DNA from: CAZQBY01 sp964540655 | GTDB lineage: Archaea > Altiarchaeota > Altiarchaeia > JAFGQM01 | Assembly (NCBI GenBank): GCA_964540655.1 | Contig: CAZINR010000050.1 | Coordinates: forward strand, 1-9,189 | Reading direction: 5' to 3' | Length of the DNA: 9,189 nt | Part shown: in pieces, positions 1 to 5,552 of the stretch | How positions within the stretch are numbered: the stretch's first letter is position 1 | Layout of the letters: each line of letters begins with the position of its first letter | Translations under genes and position numbers: made by a program | Notes under the pieces: model-generated | Databases searched by the model: none | What the model saw: only the letters and a program-made list of their open reading frames with translations | Told to the model about the DNA's origin: nothing

Positions 1-190
1 TAGCGACGGCGGCTTTTTCTGCCCTTTCTGCCGGTTCAGTGGTCCTCTCGCCGATGAGATAGTCGAACGCCTCACCGCGCCCCTGGGCTATCATGCCCGT
101 GGGGGTGACGTATCCCTCTTTGACCCCCTCCTCTATCCTGTGCCGCTGCATAAGGGACTCGCAGCGGGGATGCGATTCAGGTATTTCCAT
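1..190 (-). CDS. 4-phosphopantoate--beta-alanine ligase (archaeal phosphopantothenate synthetase), 5' part only
   Basis: The first 63 codons of a minus-strand gene that runs off the left edge. The start ATG is at 190-188; an in-frame TAA lies about 30 nt upstream and no other start intervenes, so this start is firm. The N-terminus reads IPESHPRCESL near residues 3-13, then EGYVTPTGMIAQGRGEAFDY around residues 23-42 and an Ala-rich helix. This is the recognisable opening of archaeal COG1701 proteins. In archaea this cytosolic enzyme uses ATP to join 4-phosphopantoate to beta-alanine, giving 4'-phosphopantothenate for coenzyme A synthesis and replacing the bacterial PanC step. Cys replaces the usual Tyr in the SHPRY stretch, which looks minor. 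The gene is divergent from the MNT/HEPN operon. Family assignment is strong from this segment; the rest of the protein cannot be seen. Confidence 0.88.
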   Translation of the reverse strand, partial: MEIPESHPRCESLMQRHRIEEGVKEGYVTPTGMIAQGRGEAFDYLIGERTTEPAERAEKAAVA

Positions 191-243
191 TTCCGAGACG
201 GCGTTTTTGAGGTTTTTTAGTTAAAAACGAGTAAATAGGTCTT
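191..243. promoter_or_regulatory. Divergent intergenic promoter region with one AT-rich core at 213-227
   Basis: The 53 bp between two divergent genes hold one A/T element, TTTTTTAGTTAAAAA (213-227), which is nearly symmetric. On the plus strand it is centred about 24 nt before the ATG at 244. On the minus strand it is centred about 30 nt before the ATG at 190. Both distances suit an archaeal TATA box driving leaderless or almost leaderless mRNAs. A single box may therefore serve both directions. This is an inference from position and composition; no B recognition element was assigned. Confidence 0.5.
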
Positions 244-549
244 ATGGATAAACAAGGGCTGGCCAAAGAATTCGCGGACCAGTTGCGCGCAGACCTAAAG
301 GACAGGATAGTCTCTATAAGGCTCTTCGGGAGTGTGGCCAAAGGCAGAGATAAGAGGGGGAGCGACATAGACATACTTGTGATTTCGAGGGATAGTGTCT
401 TCAAGGACTTGAAGGGTCCGATAGGCAAGGTCCTAAAAGCCGGGGCAGTCCCCGAAGTGATAAATCTCACTATTCCAGAATATGAAAAGATGAGGAGAGC
501 CAAGTCTCCGTTCTATCGAACCATAGAGAATGAAGCAATCGAAGTCTGA
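244..549 (+). CDS. Minimal nucleotidyltransferase (MNT) of a HEPN/MNT pair
   Basis: A 101-residue protein with the MNT signature: FGSVAKG at residues 28-34 and SDIDILV at 40-46, giving Gly29-Ser30 and the metal-binding pair Asp41/Asp43. The third carboxylate of the fold is not obvious; Glu71 in the following beta strand is the best candidate. In characterised HEPN/MNT toxin-antitoxin systems the MNT protein acts as antitoxin and can attach AMP to its HEPN partner. The C-terminal pattern SPFYRTIENEAIEV is typical of this family. The ATG at 244 follows a TATA-like box at the leaderless distance. The stop lies inside the next gene (20-nt overlap), so the two are translationally coupled. By eye the pair is more A/T-rich than nadM just downstream. 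Family is clear; function as an antitoxin here is inferred. Confidence 0.85.
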   Translation: MDKQGLAKEFADQLRADLKDRIVSIRLFGSVAKGRDKRGSDIDILVISRDSVFKDLKGPIGKVLKAGAVPEVINLTIPEYEKMRRAKSPFYRTIENEAIEV

Positions 550-919
550 GATTTGTGCAACATATCTAGAAGAATCGGACAAGAAGCTCAGAATAGCGGA
601 TAGCCTACTACAGGACGGTTATTTTGATGATGACGCCCGTAACGCATATTATTCCATGTATCACGCATCCAAGGCACTACTGGCACTCAAGGAAGTCGAG
701 CCGAAGACTCACCATGGGGTCATAAGCGAGGTACAGAGGCTTTACGTTAGAACGGGAGAGCTGGAACAGGAATATGCTGCATCATTGGCCAGAGATTTGC
801 AAATAAGGATAAGGACAGATTATGAAGCCGTGGTCGACATAACAAAAGAAATGGCAAAAGACTCGGTAAACGACGCAAAGGAGTTCCTGAAAAAAGTAAA
901 AACAATTATAAAAGAATGA
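530..919 (+). CDS. HEPN-domain protein (COG1895-like), partner of the MNT protein
   Basis: A 129-residue, all-helical protein. Residues 31-51 (YFDDDARNAYYSMYHASKAL and following) form the typical HEPN helix, followed by HHGVISE around 61-67 and a final charged helix KEFLKKVKTIIKE. The RNase motif of toxic HEPN proteins, R-x4-6-H, is not visible. The equivalent region reads RDLQIRIRTDYEA (88-100), resembling the R..ADY form of COG1895 HEPN proteins, which may be non-catalytic or differently active. Its start overlaps the MNT gene by 20 nt and its stop overlaps the nadM start by ATGA, so it sits inside one operon. The 3' end is strikingly A-rich compared with nadM, suggesting a separate origin. 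It could be a toxin, a nucleotide-binding accessory, or a domesticated regulator. Confidence 0.85.
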   Translation: MKQSKSEICATYLEESDKKLRIADSLLQDGYFDDDARNAYYSMYHASKALLALKEVEPKTHHGVISEVQRLYVRTGELEQEYAASLARDLQIRIRTDYEAVVDITKEMAKDSVNDAKEFLKKVKTIIKE

Positions 920-1431
920 CCACTGGCCTGCTCATAGGACGCTTCCAGCCCTTCCACAAGGGCCACCTGGAGGTCGTCAAGAAGCTGATACAGGAGTGCG
1001 ACCTGCTGATAATAGGGATAGGAAGCTCGCAGTGCAGCCACACCCGCGAGAACCCGTTCACCGGAGGGGAGAGGCTGAGCATGATAGAGGAGGCTCTGGC
1101 CGACGAGAAGATACCCCTGCACCACTACACGCTCATACCGATACCGGACATCAACAACAACGCGCTCTGGGTCAGCCACGTCAAGGCATTCTGCCCGCCC
1201 TTTGGCGTAGTCTATACGCGGAACCCGCTCTCCAGGAGGCTCTTCGAGGAAGCCGATATCAAGGTCAAGGCGCAGCCCCTCTTCGACCGCGACAAGTACA
1301 GCGGCACCAAGATAAGGGAGAGGATGATAAAGGGCGACGACTGGGAGCAGCTGGTGCCGAAGGGGGTGGCGCGAGTGATAAAGAAGATAGGCGGGGTGCA
1401 GAGGCTGAGGAGTGTCATAGGGAGCGACTAG
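916..1431 (+). CDS. nadM: Nicotinamide-nucleotide adenylyltransferase, archaeal type
   Basis: A 171-residue enzyme, the normal length for archaeal NMN adenylyltransferase. It joins NMN and ATP to make NAD+ and pyrophosphate in the cytosol. The nucleotidyltransferase fold is marked by GRFQPFHKGHL at residues 8-18 with the HxGH signature (His14, His17). Family-specific stretches follow: GIGSSQCSHT (34-43), ENPFTGGER (45-53), VYTRNPLS (99-106) and the ATP-binding SGTKIR (129-134, equivalent to ISxTxxR). The C-terminus LVPKGVARVIKKIGGVQRL also matches archaeal NadM. The ATG overlaps the HEPN stop codon (ATGA), so expression is coupled to the HEPN/MNT pair. The TAG stop directly abuts the next ATG. 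Identification is firm. Confidence 0.96.
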   Translation: MTTGLLIGRFQPFHKGHLEVVKKLIQECDLLIIGIGSSQCSHTRENPFTGGERLSMIEEALADEKIPLHHYTLIPIPDINNNALWVSHVKAFCPPFGVVYTRNPLSRRLFEEADIKVKAQPLFDRDKYSGTKIRERMIKGDDWEQLVPKGVARVIKKIGGVQRLRSVIGSD

Positions 1432-1824
1432 ATGCCGCCGCGAATGCGAGCTTGGGTCATGGAAGGGGGCAAACCCGTCAGTCTGCAGAAGAGGCACGTT
1501 CGCGCGTTCATGGAGAAGAAACCCGGGACTCTCGGGGTCCACTGGCCTTATTACATAACATCCAAAGGGAATGTTGTGTTCGCAGGCGTCAACGGCTTCC
1601 ACGGCGATGTCCTGAAAGCGCTTGATAGCCCGGATATGGTACACCAGGGCGAGCTGACGAGGCGGCAGGCTGGCGACAGAGTAGAGATAGGGCATCGCAT
1701 GAGCCGCCCGCTCAGGGGCCGGGACCTCAGCCACGTGGAGGCGGGAACAAAGCTCGCCGAAGTCGAGGGGCTTTTAGAGGAGATTCATGGGGAAATGATA
1801 TTCAAGCCGAAAAACGAAGAGTGA
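1432..1824 (+). CDS. Small protein of unknown function, paralogue of the next gene
   Basis: A 130-residue basic protein; I do not recognise the family. Its ATG begins on the base after the nadM stop (TAGATG), so it is almost certainly in the same operon. The core reads KKPGTLGVHWPYYITSKGN followed by VVFAGVNG (roughly residues 28-54), which looks like a beta hairpin. After that come DMVHQGE (about 68-74), RVEIGH, and a helical, acidic C-terminus with LAEVEGLLEEI. The same order of motifs recurs in the next protein (PG...YVVKRNGDVVYAGRN, DIAHRGF, EIEAEM), so the two are probably diverged duplicates. No signal peptide or membrane segment is visible. Coding is supported by tight operon spacing, conserved motif order in the neighbour and normal codon use; function is unknown. 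Confidence 0.75.
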   Translation: MPPRMRAWVMEGGKPVSLQKRHVRAFMEKKPGTLGVHWPYYITSKGNVVFAGVNGFHGDVLKALDSPDMVHQGELTRRQAGDRVEIGHRMSRPLRGRDLSHVEAGTKLAEVEGLLEEIHGEMIFKPKNEE

Positions 1825-1829
1825 CTAAG

Positions 1830-2162
1830 ATGCCAAGAAGACACATAGACGCAGGCAAGATCGGGGAATTCCTAAAGCAAAAGCACGAACCGGGAAAAAG
1901 TTATCCAAGACTTGCGTATGTAGTGAAGCGCAACGGGGATGTGGTGTATGCGGGGAGGAACCACAGGGATCTTGAGCCAGAACATGCGCGCGACATAGCG
2001 CACCGAGGCTTCTTCCAACGAGTGGGGGAGAACGTCGGCCACTTCCCCTATTCCACAAGCGTCTCGGGCGAGCCCGTGCCCCCGGAGGTTATGGGGGAGA
2101 TAGAAGCGGAAATGCGAAAGCGAGACCCGAATGTAAGGATAGGACGGATGGATCCCATCTAG
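1830..2162 (+). CDS. Small protein of unknown function, paralogue of the preceding gene
   Basis: A 110-residue protein counted from the ATG at 1830 (MPRRHIDAGK). An in-frame GTG at 1821 would overlap the previous stop as GTGA and add three residues; the ATG was preferred because the N-terminus then begins MP plus basic residues like its neighbours, but the GTG cannot be excluded. The motifs HEPGKSYPRLAY, VVKRNGDVVYAGRN, DIAHRGF, GHFPYSTS and EVMGEIEAEM run in the same order as in the preceding protein, indicating tandem duplication and divergence. It lacks the roughly 20-residue insertion before the C-terminal helix of its neighbour. The stop TAG shares CTAG with the stop of convergent gatA. 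Last gene of the MNT-HEPN-nadM operon. Function unknown; no recognised domain. Confidence 0.74.
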   Translation: MPRRHIDAGKIGEFLKQKHEPGKSYPRLAYVVKRNGDVVYAGRNHRDLEPEHARDIAHRGFFQRVGENVGHFPYSTSVSGEPVPPEVMGEIEAEMRKRDPNVRIGRMDPI

Positions 2163-3442
2163 TCCAGAGCCTCGAACCCGGCCATGACGTCCAAAACCTT
2201 CTGCTCTTCTAATGGCTTCCCGATTATTTGAAGGCCTGTCGGTATGCCGCTGACGTCTCCCGCGGGGACTGAGCCTGCAGGGACTCCGGAGAGGTTGGCG
2301 GGGACCGTGAACAGGTCGTAGGCGTAAAGCACGCGCGGGTCGCTAATCTTCTCCTTGAGCTTGTGGGGCAGTTTGGGGACTACGGGGCCAGCCAGGACGT
2401 CGACGCCCTTGAGCGCGCGCATGAGCTCCTCCCGGATGACGGAGCGAGCCTGCAGCGCCTTGCGGTAGTATTTCCCCTGCCACTCCTTCTGGCTGATGTA
2501 GCTGCCCAGCAGTATCCGCCTCAGGACCTCCTCGCCGCAGGCCTCCTCTATCCTGTGTCCGTATCTGCGACCGTCGTATTTTCTGGTCGCTGAGAAGAAT
2601 TCTACATAAACGTTGAGGTAGTAAGTGGGTATGGCCTTGTCGAGGGAGGGCAGCTCAACATCTATCATCTTCGCGCCAGCGTCTTTCATCTTGTCCAATG
2701 ATGCGCGCACTATGCCCCTTATCCCCTCGTCGGCTATGAGCTCGTCGAACTGTTTGGGATAACCGATTCTCTTGCCCTTCAAACTCTTGTCAAGCTTGTC
2801 GGCGTAGCCGCCCTTGGACTTGAGAGAGGTGGCATCTCTTGGGTCATAGCCGGCGATTACATCTAAGAGCAGGGCGGCGTCCTTCACGCTGCGCGCGATG
2901 GGCCCTATCTGTTCTAAACTCATGGACATGTCGCACAGTCCATATCTGGAGACTAATCCGTAAGTGGGCTTGAAACCCACGACGCCGCAGTGGCAGGCGG
3001 GGTTCCTCACCGAGCCGCCCGTGTCCGAGCCCAAAGCCATGTCGACGTATCCTGCCGCGACTGCGGCCGCCGAGCCGGAAGACGAGCCCCCTGGTATCCT
3101 GCCGCGCGCGGCGGGGTTGTCGGTGGGACCGTAGTAGGACGACTCACCGCTGACCCCGCAGGCGAACTCGTCCATGTTTGCCATGCCCAGGATTACGCCC
3201 CCTTCGGATTTAATGCGCTCGATGACCGTCGCATCGTAGGGGGCGATGTAGTTCTCCAATGTTTTTGAGCCGCAGGAGGTGAGATAGCCGTCGACGCATA
3301 TGCATGACTTGATTGCCAGGACCTTGCCGGCGAGGCGCCCCTTGCCGGCCTTTGCCTGCTTGCGCGCTTCCTCGGGATACCTCTTTATGAACGCGTTGAG
3401 TTCGTCCTTCTGTTCCAAAAGCTTCTCCAGATGCTCGCTCAT
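2159..3442 (-). CDS. gatA: Aspartyl/glutamyl-tRNA amidotransferase subunit A
   Basis: An amidase-signature enzyme of 427 residues, somewhat shorter than bacterial GatA. GatA hydrolyses glutamine and passes ammonia to GatB, which amidates Asp-tRNA(Asn) or Glu-tRNA(Gln). The Lys-cisSer-Ser triad is visible and correctly spaced: Lys45 in AIKSC, Ser120 in PGGSSSGSA, Ser144 in GSDTGGSVRNPA. MANMDEFACG (88-97), YGPTDNPA (104-111) and GVVGFKPTYGLVSRYG are typical GatA stretches. The start chosen is ATG 3442-3440, which overlaps the gatC stop as ATGA; the frame extends 12 residues further upstream, but that part lies inside gatC. The order gatC-gatA is a common one, but gatB is not in the window. Archaea usually use GatCAB for Asn-tRNA and GatDE for Gln-tRNA, so the Asn route is likelier; this is inference. 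Confidence 0.95.
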   Translation of the reverse strand: MSEHLEKLLEQKDELNAFIKRYPEEARKQAKAGKGRLAGKVLAIKSCICVDGYLTSCGSKTLENYIAPYDATVIERIKSEGGVILGMANMDEFACGVSGESSYYGPTDNPAARGRIPGGSSSGSAAAVAAGYVDMALGSDTGGSVRNPACHCGVVGFKPTYGLVSRYGLCDMSMSLEQIGPIARSVKDAALLLDVIAGYDPRDATSLKSKGGYADKLDKSLKGKRIGYPKQFDELIADEGIRGIVRASLDKMKDAGAKMIDVELPSLDKAIPTYYLNVYVEFFSATRKYDGRRYGHRIEEACGEEVLRRILLGSYISQKEWQGKYYRKALQARSVIREELMRALKGVDVLAGPVVPKLPHKLKEKISDPRVLYAYDLFTVPANLSGVPAGSVPAGDVSGIPTGLQIIGKPLEEQKVLDVMAGFEALD

Positions 3443-3666
3443 CTCTTCTTCTCCACCTTGACGTAGCCGTAGTCCCATTTCGGCGCCAGTTTCTCGAACT
3501 TGTCCCTGAATCCGGGCGGGCAGCTGCCCTCGCCGTCGGGCCGGGTGACGTTCTTCAAATCCACCACATAATGGGTCTCCTCGGTCTCCGGCACGTCTTT
3601 CAGAGCCTGCGAGAATTCCTCTATCAGCTTCTTGCCCTCTTCCAGGATTTTCTTCTCGTCCGGCAT
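3439..3666 (-). CDS. gatC: Aspartyl/glutamyl-tRNA amidotransferase subunit C
   Basis: A 75-residue protein, shorter than bacterial GatC (about 95) but like short archaeal forms. GatC is a scaffold that wraps around GatA and GatB and stabilises the amidotransferase. The visible pattern is an N-terminal helix (KKILEEGKKLIEEFSQAL), then EETHYVVDLKNVTRPDGEG and a C-terminal FRDKFEKLAPKWDYGYVKVE. The RPD, the AP and the terminal GY-V-VEKKR are GatC hallmarks. It overlaps gatA by 4 nt (ATGA), which fits co-translation of interacting subunits. A TATA-like AATCTTTAAT (minus strand, 3700-3691) is centred about 29 nt ahead of the ATG, so gatC-gatA may have their own leaderless promoter as well as read-through from the genes upstream. 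Confidence 0.88.
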   Translation of the reverse strand: MPDEKKILEEGKKLIEEFSQALKDVPETEETHYVVDLKNVTRPDGEGSCPPGFRDKFEKLAPKWDYGYVKVEKKR

Positions 3667-3687
3667 TTCGGTTATTTAGATGTGCAC

Positions 3688-3702
3688 AGGATTAAAGATT
3701 AC
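3688..3702 (-). promoter_or_regulatory. TATA-like box for gatC-gatA
   Basis: The minus strand reads AATCTTTAAT over 3700-3691, centred about 29 nt upstream of the gatC ATG at 3666. It overlaps the TAA stop of the upstream membrane-protein gene. Composition and distance match a leaderless archaeal promoter. Inferred from position only. Confidence 0.42.
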
Positions 3703-4142
3703 TTTTTTCTCTTCTTTTTCCCCTTCTTCTCCCTCTTCCGCCTTTGCGCCAGCTCGTGGGCCGTGAAGGCCGCGGTGACCAGGGTGCCGCCTGCGACGCC
3801 TCCGACTACCGCCCCATGACCCATCTTCCTGAGGTTGCCGCTCCAGTAACTCCGTATCTTGGGCTCCAGGCGCTGGCGGTCCCTCCAGAACTGCCGGAGG
3901 CTGCGCTTGGTCCCGGCGGAGAGCTTGCTGACGTCGATGTCGTGCGGATCTATCTTCGAGGTGCGCTCACCCGAGAACGAACGACCCTTCCGCAGGGCCT
4001 CCTCCGCCTCTACTTTTTCCCGGAGGGCCTGCGCCCTTCTCGTCAGATCCCGCAGGAACCTCGGCTGAGGGTCTGCCGACGGAGCTAGGGCCGCCCCGGA
4101 CAGCGCTCCCAGCGCCATGGCGGATATCACCGCCATCCTCAT
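3699..4142 (-). CDS. Small basic protein with two hydrophobic segments, function unknown
   Basis: A 147-residue protein from the ATG at 4142, which is preceded by a purine-rich AGGAGAGAG that could pair with 16S rRNA. A GTG at 4175, overlapping the stop of the upstream gene as GTGA, would give 158 residues and is a real alternative. Residues 3-20 (AVISAMALGALSGAALA) are hydrophobic, like a signal anchor. The middle is charged and probably helical (residues 28-55 rich in Arg and Glu). Residues 108-127 form a Gly-rich hydrophobic stretch, GHGAVVGGVAGGTLVTAAF, like a glycine-zipper membrane helix. The tail is a run of Lys and Arg (RRKREKKGKKKRKK), which would favour a cytoplasmic C-terminus. No family recognised. 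It sits between the AsnB-like gene and gatC on the same strand. Confidence 0.62.
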   Translation of the reverse strand: MRMAVISAMALGALSGAALAPSADPQPRFLRDLTRRAQALREKVEAEEALRKGRSFSGERTSKIDPHDIDVSKLSAGTKRSLRQFWRDRQRLEPKIRSYWSGNLRKMGHGAVVGGVAGGTLVTAAFTAHELAQRRKREKKGKKKRKK

Positions 4143-4171
4143 CTCTCTCCTGCTCTCCCTATCCTCTTGGT

Positions 4172-5041
4172 TCACTTTTCCAGATAGCTCTCCAGGAACA
4201 TTGTCAGGTAATGGCTCTTGCCCTGCTCCCTGGCCGTTTCTTTGAACCCCTTGCTGCGCGCGAGGCGGTCCAGGACCTTGTGGATTCCGCTGCCGTACTG
4301 CGCGGCTTTCTTGGGGCGCCAGACTATTTCTTTGGGCAGGAGCTCCTCTGCGGCGAGCTTCTCGCAGAATTTGCGTATTATGAACCTGCCTTCGTACTCC
4401 TCGTGCGGATGGGGCGGTTTCTTGTCCCCCATCCACATCTTGTCCTTAACGTCCAGCGAGAGGCCGTACTCCACGAACTCGTCCGTCAAAAAGGGGTTGC
4501 GCAGCTCTATGCCGTGGTAAGAGCAGACCGCGCGGTCTATCTTGATTATCTCGTCTTTGAGCTCCAGGGTGTCTTTGCGCAGAAGGGCTTCAAGGGCGCC
4601 GTAGCCGTCCTCGACCAGCACCGGCTTGTAGCGGGCGTAGCCGCCGAACATCTCGTCGGGGCCCTGCCCGGAGAGCATGACCTTCAACCCGTCCTCTGAC
4701 GCGGCCTTGGCAGCGAAGTAAGAGGGGAGCTCTGCGCCGACCCTGACCGGGCTGATGCGGCCCTCCTCTTTCTTGATTATGGGGAGAATCGCCGGGAGCG
4801 CAGCCTCTATGTCGCCCTCGCTGAGCTTGATTATCTCCAGGCCGAAGTCGCTCTTGAGGTTGCGCGCGAAAGGCAGATCGGGGGCGCCCTCGGTACCCAC
4901 GGTGTACGCCGTGACGCCGCAGTGGCGCGCGGCCAGGACCGCCAGGAGGCTGGAATCGACTCCTCCGGAGAATATCACGCCCGTTTCCGGCTCGCACTGC
5001 TCCTTGACTATGCCGTCCAGCTTCTCGAGGAACTCGTTCAT
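4172..5041 (-). CDS. Stand-alone asparagine-synthetase-like ATP-pyrophosphatase domain
   Basis: A 289-residue protein that covers only the synthetase half of AsnB. The N-terminal glutaminase domain is absent, and the upstream 37 bp plus the divergent gene leave no room for it. The family adenylates a carboxylate with ATP and lets ammonia attack it; for AsnB this makes Asn from Asp. Visible motifs: PP-loop SGGVDSS (25-31), LSGQGPDEMFGGYARY (123-138), RNPFLTDEFVEYG (181-193), and RKFCEKLAAEELLPKEIVWR ahead of PKKAAQYGSG (223-252). The usual SGEGxDE carries Gln126 in place of Glu. Without glutaminase it would have to use free ammonia or a partner. Short glutaminase-free homologues occur in archaea. 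It heads a same-strand run with gatC-gatA. A TATA-like box lies about 26 nt before the ATG. Domain certain; substrate uncertain. Confidence 0.88.
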   Translation of the reverse strand: MNEFLEKLDGIVKEQCEPETGVIFSGGVDSSLLAVLAARHCGVTAYTVGTEGAPDLPFARNLKSDFGLEIIKLSEGDIEAALPAILPIIKKEEGRISPVRVGAELPSYFAAKAASEDGLKVMLSGQGPDEMFGGYARYKPVLVEDGYGALEALLRKDTLELKDEIIKIDRAVCSYHGIELRNPFLTDEFVEYGLSLDVKDKMWMGDKKPPHPHEEYEGRFIIRKFCEKLAAEELLPKEIVWRPKKAAQYGSGIHKVLDRLARSKGFKETAREQGKSHYLTMFLESYLEK

Positions 5042-5078
5042 GGCTTATTTTTAGCCTTGACGCATAAAATAGTCTGAC
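5042..5078. promoter_or_regulatory. Overlapping divergent promoters in 37 bp
   Basis: Two TATA-like boxes fit between the divergent starts at 5041 (minus) and 5079 (plus). The minus-strand box reads TATTTTATG (about 5071-5063), centred roughly 26 nt before its ATG. The plus-strand box is TTATTTTTAG (5046-5055), centred about 28 nt before its ATG. Each box lies close to the other gene's predicted start of transcription, so binding of the basal factors to both at once may be impossible. Both transcripts would be leaderless. Inferred from distances. Confidence 0.5.
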
Positions 5079-5516
5079 ATGCCCTGGAGGAGGATACGCA
5101 GATGGTGGAGAGGACGCAAGACTAAGGGGCCCGATGCGGACCCGGTGATGCGAGCTCTGCAGGCTCTGCGCTGGAGAAAGGAGCATTCGGGGGAGGAGCC
5201 CGACAAGCCCCCGCCGGAGAAGTTCACCAGGGATGAAGCCGGGGAGCTGATACACCTGAGCGGCCATGTCATGCAGCGGCGGGAGCTGTGGGAGAAGCTC
5301 CGGCGACACATGGAGGAGCATCCCGGGGGGAAGAGAGTGGACCTCGGAGGGGGGCTGGAGATGTACGCCCCCGATACGGAGGAGGGGAAGACCAGGATAT
5401 TCGGGCTGGAATGCTCCGTGCCCCACAAACTCAGGGGCCCGGTCCCGCACATGATGCTGCTGAGGGGGGACGGGACTATCCTGCACAGGGGCGAGGGTAG
5501 ACTTCAGACGGACTGA
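5079..5516 (+). CDS. Small basic protein, first member of a tandem paralogue array
   Basis: A 145-residue protein of unknown function. The N-terminus is rich in Arg and Trp (MPWRRIRRWWRGRK), then a charged linker, a helical part (about residues 46-85, including RRELWEKLRRHMEEH), and a predicted beta-rich C-terminal domain. That domain starts GGKRVDLGGGLEMYAPD, continues with RIFGLECSVPHKLRGPV and ends MMLLRGDGTILHR. The same plan, helix then GG, hydrophobic strand, GL and a closing G-x-I/V/L strand, is seen in the genes at 5553, 6000 and 6937. No membrane segment is clear and no known catalytic motif is seen. Expression is probably leaderless from the box at 5046-5055. Coding is supported by the array and the promoter spacing. 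Confidence 0.68.
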   Translation: MPWRRIRRWWRGRKTKGPDADPVMRALQALRWRKEHSGEEPDKPPPEKFTRDEAGELIHLSGHVMQRRELWEKLRRHMEEHPGGKRVDLGGGLEMYAPDTEEGKTRIFGLECSVPHKLRGPVPHMMLLRGDGTILHRGEGRLQTD

Positions 5517-5552
5517 TTCTTTTTAACGTTTAAGCCTAAAACTAAAAACACA
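5517..5552 (+). promoter_or_regulatory. TATA-like box before the second array gene
   Basis: TTTTTAACGTTTAAG (about 5520-5534) is centred about 26 nt before the ATG at 5553, followed by an A-rich initiator region. The spacing suits a leaderless archaeal transcript. The T-run immediately after the previous stop could also help end the upstream transcript. Confidence 0.48.

Noticed and set aside
820..1734. Long open frame of 304 codons on the minus strand
   Set aside because: It lies entirely antisense to the HEPN, nadM and next gene. The translation is a shadow rich in His, Pro, Leu and Tyr with no motif, produced by GC-rich third positions.
3443..3478. Twelve-residue N-terminal extension of GatA
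   Set aside because: It is inside the gatC coding end. The ATG at 3442 overlaps the gatC stop as ATGA and gives a normal GatA N-terminus.
3700..3740. Pyrimidine-rich run resembling a terminator or repeat
   Set aside because: On the minus strand it encodes the Lys/Arg tail of the small membrane protein; a separate terminator is not needed to explain it.
4172..5041. AsnB-like gene as a truncated pseudogene
   Set aside because: The frame is intact, all synthetase motifs are in order, and a TATA-like box stands at the right distance before the ATG, so it looks like a functional short form rather than a remnant.
4590..5486. Minus-strand frame of 298 codons spanning the AsnB-like gene start and the first array gene
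   Set aside because: It is Pro, Arg and Gly-rich, crosses a clear divergent promoter and matches no family. I checked it as a possible missing glutaminase domain and found none of the expected N-terminal Cys or Asn-Gly motifs.
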